Shown: positions 50,995 to 60,420 of the stretch, piece after piece
How positions within the stretch are numbered: the first letter of the stretch is position 1
Layout: each line of letters begins with the position of its first letter
Assembly: GCF_964030845.1 (NCBI RefSeq)
Contig: NZ_OZ034983.1
Span: 682,001 to 746,000 of the forward strand
DNA length: 64,000 nucleotides
Origin: Candidatus Fukatsuia endosymbiont of Tuberolachnus salignus
GTDB taxonomy: Bacteria > Pseudomonadota > Gammaproteobacteria > Enterobacterales > Enterobacteriaceae
Reading direction: 5' to 3'
The notes under the pieces: generated by a model
What the model was told of the DNA's origin: nothing
The model's input: only the letters and a program-made list of their open reading frames with translations
Databases searched by the model: none
Program-made: the position numbers and the translations under genes

Positions 50995-52365
50995 ATGTTG
51001 AGTATTTTCAAGCCCGCCGCGCACCAAAGCAAGCTACCCGAAGAACGGATAGATTCGACTTATCGACGCTTACGCTGGCAAATTTTTTGCGGCATATTTT
51101 TCGGTTATGCCGCTTATTATTTGGTACGTAAAAATTTTACCCTGGCGATGCCCTATTTGATCGAACAGGGTTTTTCACGTGGTGACTTAGGCTTCGCTTT
51201 ATCCGGCATTTCTATCGCTTATGGTTTTTCAAAATTTATTATGGGTTCAGTTTCTGACCGCTCTAATCCACGTGTATTTCTTTCTGCGGGGTTGATTCTA
51301 TCTGCTGCAGTGATGCTGTTTATGGGATTTGTCTCTTGGGCAACATCAAGCATTGCCGTGATGTTTGTGCTGTTGTTCTTGTGCGGTTGGTTCCAGGGTA
51401 TGGGTTGGCCTCCCTGTGGCCGTACTATGGTTCATTGGTGGTCAAAAAAAGAACGCGGTAGTATCGTTTCTATTTGGAATTGCGCTCATAACGTCGGTGG
51501 TGGTTTGCCGCCATTACTGTTCCTTTTGGGAATGGCCTGGTTTCATGACTGGAAAGCAGCATTATATATGCCGGCTTTTGGTGCCATGCTGGTGGCACTC
51601 ATCGCTTTTGCTTTGATGCGTGATACCCCTCAATCCTGCGGTTTACCACCTATTGAAGAGTATAAAAATGATTATCCTGATGACTACAATGAAAAAACAG
51701 AAGAAGAATTGACAGCAAAGCAGATCTTTATGCAGTATGTTTTACCCAACAAATTGCTATGGTATATCGCTATCGCTATCGCTATCGCTATCGCTAACGT
51801 TTTCGTTTACTTACTTCGCTACGGTATCCTCGATTGGTCACCCACTTATCTCAAAGAGGTCAAGCACTTTACGCTGGATAAATCATCATGGGCTTATTTC
51901 TTGTATGAATATGCGGGCATTCCAGGGACTTTGCTCTGTGGTTGGATGTCAGATAAAGTATTTAAAGGCAATCGGGGAGCAACTGGCGTATTCTTTATGA
52001 TATTGGTGACTATTGCTACTGTCGTTTACTGGCTCAACCCCGTTGGTCATCCCGTTATTGATATGATTTGCATGATCACCATCGGCTTTTTAATCTACGG
52101 GCCGGTCATGCTGATTGGTCTTCATGCCCTGGAACTGGCACCGAAAAAAGCAGCCGGTACCGCTGCGGGGTTCACCGGTCTCTTTGGCTACCTTGGTGGT
52201 TCTGTCGCTGCCAGTGCGTTTGTTGGTTATACCGTTGATTTCTTCGGTTGGGACGGTGGTTTTATGGTGATGATTGGTGGCAGCATTATCGCGGTTATAT
52301 TGTTAATCATTGTGATGTTAAGCGAGAAGAGACACCAAAAAGAACAGGTTAGCCAGTATACGTAA
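50995..52365 (+). CDS. glpT: Glycerol-3-phosphate/phosphate antiporter
   Basis: Twelve-helix MFS exchanger that imports glycerol-3-phosphate. YYLVRKNFTLAMPYLIEQG carries R45, and VYLLRYGILDWSPTYLKEVK carries R275, equivalent to E. coli R269; both bind phosphate. GWMSDKVFKGNRGATGVF and HALELAPKKAAGTAAGFTGL are conserved. 456 aa (E. coli 452), and the region before R275 has five Ile-Ala pairs where E. coli has two, from the hexanucleotide repeat at 51766-51795. It forms an operon with glpQ. The reading frame is intact. Confidence 0.96.
   Translation: MLSIFKPAAHQSKLPEERIDSTYRRLRWQIFCGIFFGYAAYYLVRKNFTLAMPYLIEQGFSRGDLGFALSGISIAYGFSKFIMGSVSDRSNPRVFLSAGLILSAAVMLFMGFVSWATSSIAVMFVLLFLCGWFQGMGWPPCGRTMVHWWSKKERGSIVSIWNCAHNVGGGLPPLLFLLGMAWFHDWKAALYMPAFGAMLVALIAFALMRDTPQSCGLPPIEEYKNDYPDDYNEKTEEELTAKQIFMQYVLPNKLLWYIAIAIAIAIANVFVYLLRYGILDWSPTYLKEVKHFTLDKSSWAYFLYEYAGIPGTLLCGWMSDKVFKGNRGATGVFFMILVTIATVVYWLNPVGHPVIDMICMITIGFLIYGPVMLIGLHALELAPKKAAGTAAGFTGLFGYLGGSVAASAFVGYTVDFFGWDGGFMVMIGGSIIAVILLIIVMLSEKRHQKEQVSQYT
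51766..51795 (+). repeat. Hexanucleotide microsatellite (ATCGCT)x5 inside glpT
   Basis: Five exact tandem copies of ATCGCT encode (Ile-Ala)x5 at residues 258-267, in the seventh membrane helix of GlpT. The E. coli protein has WYIAIANVFVYLLRYG at this place, so three units (six residues) appear added. In-frame change of unit number would lengthen or shorten the helix without a frameshift. Confidence 0.92.
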
Positions 52366-52453
52366 TGATGATGTTGCCGCTATACAGTCTGTTATTTTAA
52401 GCCATGGTATCAGGCTGCGGTTTTTTTATATCCTAAAATGGGAGCATGAAAGT

Positions 52454-53551
52454 ATGGCAAGTTATGCCAATAAGTTAATCAGTATCATTTTCGCCTCTGT
52501 AATAGCAAATAGTGTTTATGCTGAAGAAAAACCATCGACAAACAAATTGGTTATCGCCCATCGTGGCGCCAGTGGTTACTTACCCGAGCACACATTACCT
52601 GCTAAAGCGCTGGCTTATGCGCAAGGCGCGGATTATTTAGAACAGGATTTGGTGATGACCAAAGATGATCAACTGATAGTACTGCATGATCATTATTTAG
52701 ATGGTGTCACCGACGTGGCACAGCGTTTCCCGGGGCGGGCACGTAAAAAAGATGGTCGCTACTACGCGATCGATTTCACTCTAGAGGAAATTAAATCGCT
52801 GAAAGCCAGTGAAGTTTTCGATATTGAAGGGGGTAAACCAGTACAGCGTTACCCAAAACGTTTCCCGATGGGAAAATCTGATTTTCGAGTACATACCTTC
52901 CAGGAAGAAATAGAGTTTGTTCAAGGATTGAACCACTCGACCGGTAAAAACATCGGCATCTACCCTGAGATCAAAGCGCCCTGGTTTCATTATCAGGAAG
53001 GGAGAGATATCGCCACTAAAGTACTTCAAGTGCTTAAAGAGTATGGCTATCGTGACAAAAAAGATAAAGTTTATCTGCAATGCTTTGATCCTAACGAATT
53101 AAAGCGGATTAAAAAAGAACTACTACCGAAAATGGGCATGAACTTAAATTTGATCCAACTGATCGCGTATACCGATTGGAAAGAAACTTACGAACAACAA
53201 CCTAATGGTCAGTGGGTCAATTATAACTATGACTGGATGCTTCAACCGGGTTCGGATGCCATGAAAAAAATCGCCGAGTACGCCGATGGTGTTGGCCCAG
53301 ATTACCATATGCTGATCGCCGATAGCTCAACACCGAAGGAGATCGTATTGACTGACATGGCTGAACAAGCTCATGCTAATAAGCTGCAATTGCATCCTTA
53401 TACCCTTCGTGCGGATGCTCTGCCATCATACGTAACCGATGTTAACCAGTTATATAACATCATTTATGAAAAAGCGAAGGCAGAGGGTGCCTTTACTGAT
53501 TTCCCTGACAAAGGTGTACACTTTTTACAACAGCAGGGACAGCATAAATGA
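52454..53551 (+). CDS. glpQ: Periplasmic glycerophosphodiester phosphodiesterase
   Basis: Hydrolyses glycerophosphodiesters to glycerol-3-phosphate, which GlpT then imports. A signal peptide (about residues 1-23, ending NSVYA before EEKPST) precedes the GDPD barrel: VIAHRGASGYLPEHTLPAKA, DYLEQDLVMTKDDQLIVLHD, and YPEIKAPWFHYQEG. 365 aa (E. coli 358). GGGAG lies upstream. Second gene of the glpTQ operon. Confidence 0.95.
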   Translation: MASYANKLISIIFASVIANSVYAEEKPSTNKLVIAHRGASGYLPEHTLPAKALAYAQGADYLEQDLVMTKDDQLIVLHDHYLDGVTDVAQRFPGRARKKDGRYYAIDFTLEEIKSLKASEVFDIEGGKPVQRYPKRFPMGKSDFRVHTFQEEIEFVQGLNHSTGKNIGIYPEIKAPWFHYQEGRDIATKVLQVLKEYGYRDKKDKVYLQCFDPNELKRIKKELLPKMGMNLNLIQLIAYTDWKETYEQQPNGQWVNYNYDWMLQPGSDAMKKIAEYADGVGPDYHMLIADSSTPKEIVLTDMAEQAHANKLQLHPYTLRADALPSYVTDVNQLYNIIYEKAKAEGAFTDFPDKGVHFLQQQGQHK

Positions 53552-53556
53552 TCTGT

Positions 53557-54357
53557 TTATACCAAAAACATTTTACGTAAATAATGAGGGACTGCATCAT
53601 CGGCATTAGAGCCAATAATTTCCAGCGCAGGTAATGCCTCTTTCAGGCGTGCATGCGCATTTTTCATGATGCAGCCTTTACCTACCATAGAAAGCATTTC
53701 CATGTCGTTCATACCATCACCAAAGGCGATGCAGTTTTGTAGCGAATGACCAAAAATTTGTGCGACTTGTTGTAATGCATGCCCCTTAGATACGCCTGCT
53801 CCCATGACTTCCAGGCACGTAGGCAATGAGAAACACACATTAACACGATTGCCCCAACGCGTTTTGATCTCTTGTTCCAATAGCAGCAATTTTTCATGGT
53901 TGTAACTGATGAAATAGATTTTGCACATGCCATCAGTGGGCAATGATTTGATCTCCACAATCTGGTAGTTAAAAATGGATTCGTGGAAAAATTTGGCCTG
54001 CTCAGGGCTTTCACGATTGATATACCAGTCGTCATTACGATAAACATTGGTCAAAATATCGGGGTTATCGTATTCCATTGCGTAGAGATCATGAACAATG
54101 TCTTCATCGAGATTATCGCTGAAAATCAACTTGTCTGCGGTGTTATGCACCCGCGCACCATTCGAGGTGATCATAAAAGCGTCGATGGCGACTCTGGCAC
54201 GAATTTGTGAAACATCAACATGATGGCGGCCGGTAGCAAAAACAAAGTGCACCCCGCGTTCTGTCAGTGATTTAAGAGTTTCTCTAGCATAAGGAGAAAG
54301 TGTGTGATCAGGGGATAGCAAGGTGCCATCCAAATCAGAAGCGACAATATGATACAT
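53557..54357 (-). CDS. yigL: HAD-family phosphatase YigL
   Basis: Cof-type phosphatase reported to act on pyridoxal phosphate and sugar phosphates. ASDLDGTLLSPDHTLSPYA, FATGRHHVDVSQIR, TSNGARVH, VSKGHALQQVAQIF and AFGDGMNDMEMLSMVGKGC are present. 266 aa, the E. coli length, with the same C-terminus (NADDAVPHYLRKM). In E. coli pldB, rhtB and rhtC separate it from recQ; here recQ follows directly. Confidence 0.93.
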   Translation of the reverse strand: MYHIVASDLDGTLLSPDHTLSPYARETLKSLTERGVHFVFATGRHHVDVSQIRARVAIDAFMITSNGARVHNTADKLIFSDNLDEDIVHDLYAMEYDNPDILTNVYRNDDWYINRESPEQAKFFHESIFNYQIVEIKSLPTDGMCKIYFISYNHEKLLLLEQEIKTRWGNRVNVCFSLPTCLEVMGAGVSKGHALQQVAQIFGHSLQNCIAFGDGMNDMEMLSMVGKGCIMKNAHARLKEALPALEIIGSNADDAVPHYLRKMFLV

Positions 54358-54386
54358 AACAGTCCGTTTTAACCTCTGGTAAAATT

Positions 54387-54421
54387 AACATCAATCTGGT
54401 CGTGGTCATCAGATTGATGTT
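54387..54421. terminator. Stem-loop between recQ and yigL
   Basis: AACATCAATCTG (54387-54398) pairs perfectly with CAGATTGATGTT (54410-54421) around an 11-base loop. It lies 28 bases past the recQ stop and 30 bases before yigL, both read on the minus strand, so it could end the recQ transcript. No long T run follows. Confidence 0.6.
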
Positions 54422-54448
54422 TCAGCACTGTGTATAACAGCGCTACTT

Positions 54449-56287
54449 TTATGAGTCGTTGAGATGCTTGCGTATCGCTTTGATAAAAGCAGCACCAAAA
54501 CGTTCCAGTTTGCGCTGCCCTACGCCATTAACACTCAACAAATCCCTGCTAGTGATCGGTATTTTTTCTGACATTTCCAACAAAGTAGCATCGTTAAATA
54601 CGACATAAGGTGGAATATTTGCTTCATCAGCCATCGATTTACGCAATTTACGTAATTTGGCAAACAGCTCACCGTCACTGACGGTTTGGTTTTTGTAAAC
54701 CTTGTGGCCACCGGAGGATTTCTGGTTTTTAGCATTTCTTCTGGGTTTGAAATCCTGGATCCGCGGCACCGCCAGCGATAACGGTATTTCAGAGCGTAAT
54801 ATTGGCCGAGCAGCTTCAGTCAGTTGTAGCGCAGAAAACATCTCAATATTTTGACGCAGTTTGCCTAAATGAATCAGTTGACGTAATACACTGGTCCAGT
54901 GTTCTGCTGCTTGCTCACGACCAATACCGAAAACCGATAATTTATCATGACCCAGGGTCCTAATGCGCTGATTATTCGCACCGCGTAATATTTCAACAAC
55001 ATAGCCTGCTCCGAAGCGCTGGCCTACCCGATAGACACAAGACAACACCTTTTGTGCATCGACCAGGCCATCATAACGTTTAGGAGGATCGAGACAAATA
55101 TCACAGTTGCCGCAAGATTGCTGCTGATATTCACCGAAATAATTGAGCAACACCAGACGGCGGCAGGTTTGTGTTTCGGCAAACGCCACCATCGTATTCA
55201 ATTTATGACGTTCAATATTTTGTTGCTCACCGGCCGGTTTTTCCTCGAGGCAACGACGCAACCATACCATATCCGCCGGATCATACAACAACATGGCTTC
55301 GGCGGGCAGCCCATCGCGTCCGGCACGACCCGTTTCTTGATAGTAAGATTCGATGGTGCGTGGAATATCGAAATGTACCACAAACCGCACGTTTGGTTTG
55401 TTGATCCCCATGCCAAAAGCAACCGTCGCTACGACTATCTGCAGATCGTCGCGTTGAAAAGCCTCCTGCACTTGCGCTCGGAGCTGATTATCCAGCCCAG
55501 CATGATAGGCTGCCACACTTAATCCACGATTTTGTAAGAGCTCGGTCGTTTTATCCACTTTTGCTCGGCTGTTACAATAAACAATACCGCATTTTGCTTG
55601 CTGAGTGCTAATAAAGCGCCACAATTGATCCAAGGGTTTAAACTTTTCAATTAAGGTATAACGGATGTTAGGACGGTCAAAACTACTGATCTGAATCAAG
55701 GGTTGATGCAAATTCAGTAGTCGGGCAATATCACTACGTGTCGTTTCATCCGCTGTTGCCGTCAGTGCAATCACTGGCAAACTGGGAAAGCGCAATTTTA
55801 GCTGATTTAAAGCGCGGTATTCTGGTCGAAAATCATGCCCCCACTGTGAGATACAATGTGCTTCATCTACCGCTAACAGCACCGGTGAAAAATGTGGCAA
55901 TTGCTCGAGAAAATTTTCCATTACTAGCCGTTCAGGAGCGATATACAACAGCCTAATTTGACCGTTACGACAGCCGGTCATTACTTTCGTTTGTTGTTCC
56001 CAGGTTTGGGTAGAGTTTAAACAGGCAGCAGTGACACCATGAGCCAATAACTGGTCAACTTGATCTTTCATCAATGAAATCAAAGGAGAAACGACCAGAG
56101 TCAAACCTTTCATTACCAATGCAGGGATCTGATAGCATAAAGATTTGCCAGCACCAGTTGGCATCACGACCAGGCAATCTTGCCCTGACAAAGTAGCGTT
56201 GATAATTTCTTGCTGTCCTGGCCTAAATTGCTGATAGCCGAAGATATCGCGTAATATTTTTACGGTTTGTTGTTCCCTGTCTGTCAC
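54449..56287 (-). CDS. recQ: ATP-dependent DNA helicase RecQ
   Basis: 3'-5' helicase of the RecF pathway. Motif I VVMPTGAGKSLCYQIPAL, motif II AVDEAHCISQWGHDFRPEY, motif III ALTATADETT and motif VI YYQETGRAGRDGLPAEAML are intact; the zinc-binding Cys set (CRRLVLLNYF, CGNCDICLDP), winged helix and HRDC domain (C-terminal third) follow. 612 aa (E. coli 609). Confidence 0.97.
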   Translation of the reverse strand: MTDREQQTVKILRDIFGYQQFRPGQQEIINATLSGQDCLVVMPTGAGKSLCYQIPALVMKGLTLVVSPLISLMKDQVDQLLAHGVTAACLNSTQTWEQQTKVMTGCRNGQIRLLYIAPERLVMENFLEQLPHFSPVLLAVDEAHCISQWGHDFRPEYRALNQLKLRFPSLPVIALTATADETTRSDIARLLNLHQPLIQISSFDRPNIRYTLIEKFKPLDQLWRFISTQQAKCGIVYCNSRAKVDKTTELLQNRGLSVAAYHAGLDNQLRAQVQEAFQRDDLQIVVATVAFGMGINKPNVRFVVHFDIPRTIESYYQETGRAGRDGLPAEAMLLYDPADMVWLRRCLEEKPAGEQQNIERHKLNTMVAFAETQTCRRLVLLNYFGEYQQQSCGNCDICLDPPKRYDGLVDAQKVLSCVYRVGQRFGAGYVVEILRGANNQRIRTLGHDKLSVFGIGREQAAEHWTSVLRQLIHLGKLRQNIEMFSALQLTEAARPILRSEIPLSLAVPRIQDFKPRRNAKNQKSSGGHKVYKNQTVSDGELFAKLRKLRKSMADEANIPPYVVFNDATLLEMSEKIPITSRDLLSVNGVGQRKLERFGAAFIKAIRKHLNDS

Positions 56288-56296
56288 CCTCTTACC

Positions 56297-56311
56297 TCTG
56301 CAAGAAGTCTA
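56297..56311. repeat. Repeat C end fragment
   Basis: TGCAAGAAGTCTAAT matches the right terminus of repeat C (TTGCAAGAAGTCTA). Only this end survives, just upstream of recQ, where rarD, yigI and pldA would separate recQ from corA in E. coli. It may mark the deletion junction. Confidence 0.45.
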
Positions 56312-56341
56312 ATGTTTTTTTTCTCACGGGTATCCGTTGAG

Positions 56342-57292
56342 TTACAGCCATTTTTTACGTTTGAAATAAAGATAGGGTGCGACACCCGCAATAATCATTA
56401 GGCTCACTGCTCCAGGATAACCAAACGACCAATGCAGTTCCGGCATGAACTGAAAATTCATACCGTAACTCGAGGCCACCAGTGTAGGAGGCAGGAAAAT
56501 CACTGAGACTACCGAGAAAATCTTGATAATACGGTTTTGTTCGATATTGATAAAACCCATCGCTGCTTGCATCAAGAAATTTACCTTTTGAAATAGGGAC
56601 TCATTATGTGGTAGCAGGGATTCAATATCACGCTGTACTTCACGTGCCTGTTCAAGTTGTCCCGCGGGTAAGCGCGCTTTACGGACGAGAAAATTTAACG
56701 CCCGTTGGGTATCCATCAAACATAGGCGCACTTTCCAGCCGATATCTTCTTGTTCCGCCAAGATAGACAGCGCTGCATCATACTTATCACCCTGTTGACC
56801 TTCCATGATCACTCGACTTAATTTTTCTAAATCGTTGTAAATATTTTCGATTTCGTCAGCAAGTTGCTCAATTTTGGTTTCAAACAGATCCAACAGTAAT
56901 TCGTAGGCGTTACCGTCTACCAGCTTCTGTGTACGAGCACGCATTCGGTAAAGACGAAAAGCTGGCAATTCGCGCTCACGTAAGGTATACAGGCGACCAT
57001 CACGAATGGTGAAAGCCACTGTAGTATTGCCCGCGTGATCTTCTGCATCCTCGTAATAGAAAAATGAGTGAATATGTAAACCATCTTCATCTTCAAAGAA
57101 ACGCGCAGAGGCCTCGATGTCATCTAGCTCTGGTCGAGTCGCCAGATTTTGACCCAATTCAGTTTGTACCCGCTCACGTTCTGCTATCTCTGGCTCCATC
57201 AAATCGACCCACAGTGCAGCAGTCAGTTTATCCGATTCATCCAGCTCCAAACGGGATAACCGATGATTATCTAATTTAAATGCGCTTAACAT
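56342..57292 (-). CDS. corA: Magnesium/cobalt transporter CorA
   Basis: Pentameric Mg2+ channel. A large N-terminal cytoplasmic domain (LATRPELDDIEASARFFEDE) leads to two C-terminal helices with the selectivity motif GMN in VASSYGMNFQFMPELHWSFG and the basic end YFKRKKWL. 316 aa, as in E. coli. The start at 57292 (MLSAFKLD) is the family start; the 23 residues upstream overlap the uvrD end. Confidence 0.97.
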   Translation of the reverse strand: MLSAFKLDNHRLSRLELDESDKLTAALWVDLMEPEIAERERVQTELGQNLATRPELDDIEASARFFEDEDGLHIHSFFYYEDAEDHAGNTTVAFTIRDGRLYTLRERELPAFRLYRMRARTQKLVDGNAYELLLDLFETKIEQLADEIENIYNDLEKLSRVIMEGQQGDKYDAALSILAEQEDIGWKVRLCLMDTQRALNFLVRKARLPAGQLEQAREVQRDIESLLPHNESLFQKVNFLMQAAMGFINIEQNRIIKIFSVVSVIFLPPTLVASSYGMNFQFMPELHWSFGYPGAVSLMIIAGVAPYLYFKRKKWL

Positions 57293-57321
57293 ATTCCATT
57301 GACTCCGCCTAACTTGCAGGG

Positions 57322-59484
57322 TTATAACTTCTCTAATCTTGCATAGGCCACTACCAGCCACTTTGCTTTCTCACCAGGAAAGGCCACTTGTACCCGTTTT
57401 TGTTCATCATTATTTTCTAGTTGCACTATCGTGCCTTCACCAAATATGGGATGGCGTACACGTTGACCTACGGTAAAATCGTTATCGTCTTTATGTAGGG
57501 AAGGATCCCTCGAATAATTTTTAAACGGACGAGAAACCGTAGCACGTGATCGAACTCTCTCGATACAGATTGACGGGAGTTCATCAATAAAACGAGAAGG
57601 CGGCTGTTTTACATCTTTACCATAGAAACGACGGCTTTCCGCATAAGTTAACGTCAGTTTCTGCATCGCACGGGTGATGCCAACATAGGCGAGGCGGCGT
57701 TCTTCCTCCAAATGTCCACTTGTATCCGACGATATTTGGCGAGGGAATATACCTTCTTCCACGCCGACAATAAATACTTGCGAAAATTCTAGACCTTTGG
57801 CGGAATGAAGTGTCATCAATTGTACCGCATCCTGGTGAGGATCGGCCTGTCCTTCACCCGCTTCTAACGCAGCATGAGAAAGAAACGCTGACAACGGTGA
57901 CATGTCTAAATCTTCGTGTTGGTATTGTTCGGTTGCCGTTACCAGTTCTGTAAGGTTTTCAATCCGGGCTTGACCTTTCTCACCTTTTTCTTCTTTGTAC
58001 ATTGACCATAGACCGGAATCGTGAATGATTTGATCAGTTTGTTTATGTAACGGCAAATTAGCGGTTTCATGTGCCAATGCTTCCACCAGTTCAATAAAAC
58101 GTTGGAGTGTCGCGGCGACACGACCTGCCAACACGTTATTCTGTAACAGTGTCGTGGTGGATTGCCACAGGGTCAACTGTTGGTCGCGCGCATGTTGGCG
58201 CAGTATATCTAAGGTGCGATCGCCAATACCCCGCGTCGGTGTATTCACTACCCGTTCAAAAGCAACATCATCATTACGGTTGCAAACTAGGCGCAGATAA
58301 GCCAAGGCATCCTTTATTTCCTGACGTTCAAAGAAACGCTGACCGCCATAAATACGATACGGCATAGTGGCGTGTAGAAGTGCATCTTCCAATACCCGTG
58401 ATTGCGCATTGTTGCGATACAAAATGGCACAGTTTTTTAGTAAACCTCCTCTTTCTTGCCAAACTTTGATCCGACTAACGACGAAACGGGCTTCATCCCA
58501 TTCATTGATGGCGGCATAGAGAGCAATAGGTTCCCCTATGGCTGCCTGCGTCCATAGATTTTTGCCTAGCCGTTCACTGTTATTGGCAATCAGCGTATTA
58601 GCCGCCGTCAGGATATTACCGGTGGAACGGTAATTTTGTTCCAATCGAATGGTTTCTGCAGCAGGGTAGTCCTGTAAGAAACGTTGAATATTTTCAACCT
58701 GCGCCCCACGCCAACCGTAAATCGATTGATCATCATCACCGACGATCATCACATTAGCCTGATCTCCGGCCAATAAGCGGATCCAGGCGTACTGAATGCT
58801 GTTAGTATCCTGAAACTCATCGACTAAAATATGATTAAAACGCTGTTGGTAATGATTCAGGATATCTGGTTTATGCAGCCATAATTCATGGGCCCGCAGC
58901 AGCAGTTCTGCAAAATCGACCAATCCACCCCTGTCACAGGCTTGATGATAGGCGTGATAAATACTCAACCAGGTGGCTTCTGCCAAGTGACCGTAATCTT
59001 CAATATGTTGTGGACGTAATCCGGCTTCTTTTTTGCTATTGATGTACCACATGGCTTGACGTGGTGCCCATTTTTTGTCATCCAGATTAAGAGCTTTGAC
59101 GATACGTTTGACTAAACGTAACTGATCGTCACTATCGAGCACCTGGAAATCCGGCGGCAGATTGGCATCCAAATGATGGATCCGCAATAGCCGATGTGCC
59201 AGTCCGTGGAAAGTACCCATCCAAATGCTATGGTTATTGTTGCCATCGCCGAGTAAATGCTCAATACGGTAGCGCATCTCGGCGGCTGCTTTATTGGTGA
59301 AAGTGACCGCGATAATAGAAAAGGGCGATACTTTTTTTTTCGATAATAACCACGCGATACGATGCACCAATACGCGGGTTTTACCACTACCGGCACCTGC
59401 CAGTACCAACCTGTTGCTTAGAGGAGCTGCCACGGCTTCGCGTTGTTTTTCATTCAAACTGTCAAGTAGATAAGAATCGTCCAT
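57322..59484 (-). CDS. uvrD: DNA helicase II (UvrD)
   Basis: 3'-5' helicase for mismatch and nucleotide excision repair. Superfamily 1 motifs: LVLAGAGSGKTRVLVHRIAW, VTFTNKAAAEMR, VDEFQDTNSIQYAWIRLLAG, VGDDDQSIYGWRGAQVENIQ, LEQNYRSTGNIL and EERRLAYVGITRAMQ. 720 aa, the E. coli length. It starts at 59484, nine bases after the xerC stop; yigB, which lies between them in E. coli, is absent. Confidence 0.97.
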   Translation of the reverse strand: MDDSYLLDSLNEKQREAVAAPLSNRLVLAGAGSGKTRVLVHRIAWLLSKKKVSPFSIIAVTFTNKAAAEMRYRIEHLLGDGNNNHSIWMGTFHGLAHRLLRIHHLDANLPPDFQVLDSDDQLRLVKRIVKALNLDDKKWAPRQAMWYINSKKEAGLRPQHIEDYGHLAEATWLSIYHAYHQACDRGGLVDFAELLLRAHELWLHKPDILNHYQQRFNHILVDEFQDTNSIQYAWIRLLAGDQANVMIVGDDDQSIYGWRGAQVENIQRFLQDYPAAETIRLEQNYRSTGNILTAANTLIANNSERLGKNLWTQAAIGEPIALYAAINEWDEARFVVSRIKVWQERGGLLKNCAILYRNNAQSRVLEDALLHATMPYRIYGGQRFFERQEIKDALAYLRLVCNRNDDVAFERVVNTPTRGIGDRTLDILRQHARDQQLTLWQSTTTLLQNNVLAGRVAATLQRFIELVEALAHETANLPLHKQTDQIIHDSGLWSMYKEEKGEKGQARIENLTELVTATEQYQHEDLDMSPLSAFLSHAALEAGEGQADPHQDAVQLMTLHSAKGLEFSQVFIVGVEEGIFPRQISSDTSGHLEEERRLAYVGITRAMQKLTLTYAESRRFYGKDVKQPPSRFIDELPSICIERVRSRATVSRPFKNYSRDPSLHKDDNDFTVGQRVRHPIFGEGTIVQLENNDEQKRVQVAFPGEKAKWLVVAYARLEKL

Positions 59485-59493
59485 AAGCACTGT

Positions 59494-60420
59494 TTAGTTT
59501 TTACCTCGTTTCGCTCTCGGATGGGCAGCATCATACACTGTTGCTAAATGTTGAAAATCAAGATGGGTATAAATTTGCGTAGTAGACAAATTGGCATGCC
59601 CGAGCAGTTCTTGTACGGCACGTAAATCACCGCAAGATTCCAGCATATGGGTAGCAAAAGAATGACGTAACTTATGTGGATGAATATGGCTGTTTACGCC
59701 CTGTTTCACTCCCCACTCAGCAAAACGCTTTTGCACATTACGTGGTGAGATACGTTTACCGGTATTGGCTAAAAAAATAGCATCATCTTGTGGAACGAAG
59801 AGATCACGCAAAGGCAGCCAACGCTGTAACCAGGTGACTGCTGTCATCCCGATAGGCACTTTTCGCTCTTTACTGCCTTTGCCCAGTACCCAAACTTCGC
59901 CTTCGATCAGATCCACATGTCGGCAATCCATTCCGATCAATTCCGCAAGCCGTAAACCCGCACCATACATCACTTCAAGCATAGTGCGATCACGGATCGC
60001 TAAAGGATCCTGTAATTCGATATCCAGTAAGCGATCGACTTCATCGACATCAATATTTTTTGGTAAATGATGCCCACTACGCCCGGTTGTGATGCCCTTT
60101 GCCGGGTTAGCCTGCAATATCCTCTGTGTTACTAAGTAGTCAAGAAAACTACGCAATGCAGAAAAACGTAATGCCAGGCTAGAAGCATGTAAGCCAGCAC
60201 GTTTGCTCTGTACCAGCAACTTACGAACCCCCGCAGCATCTAGCATTTCCCATTGTTTGATCCCTAGTTGATCGATCATCTTGATGAGTATTTGCAACTG
60301 ACGGCTATAGCTAGCCACCGTCAATGGACTGAGTTGACGTTCAACCTTGAGATAATGCAAAAAGTTATTAACTGGTTGCTGTAGCATCGTTAGCATGGTG
60401 TGGACGTCCGTTCTATCCAA
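59494..60420 (-). CDS. xerC: Site-specific tyrosine recombinase XerC
   Basis: Acts with XerD at dif to resolve chromosome dimers. The N-terminal SAM-like domain (LKVERQLSPLTVASYSRQL) precedes the catalytic domain with R in YGAGLRLAELIGMD, K in LGKGSKERKVP, HxxR in HPHKLRHSFATHML, H in LLGHANLSTTQ and Y in IYTHLDFQ. 308 aa (E. coli 298); the extra residues are at the N-terminus. It overlaps the preceding DUF484 gene by 31 bases. Confidence 0.96.
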   Translation of the reverse strand: MDRTDVHTMLTMLQQPVNNFLHYLKVERQLSPLTVASYSRQLQILIKMIDQLGIKQWEMLDAAGVRKLLVQSKRAGLHASSLALRFSALRSFLDYLVTQRILQANPAKGITTGRSGHHLPKNIDVDEVDRLLDIELQDPLAIRDRTMLEVMYGAGLRLAELIGMDCRHVDLIEGEVWVLGKGSKERKVPIGMTAVTWLQRWLPLRDLFVPQDDAIFLANTGKRISPRNVQKRFAEWGVKQGVNSHIHPHKLRHSFATHMLESCGDLRAVQELLGHANLSTTQIYTHLDFQHLATVYDAAHPRAKRGKN

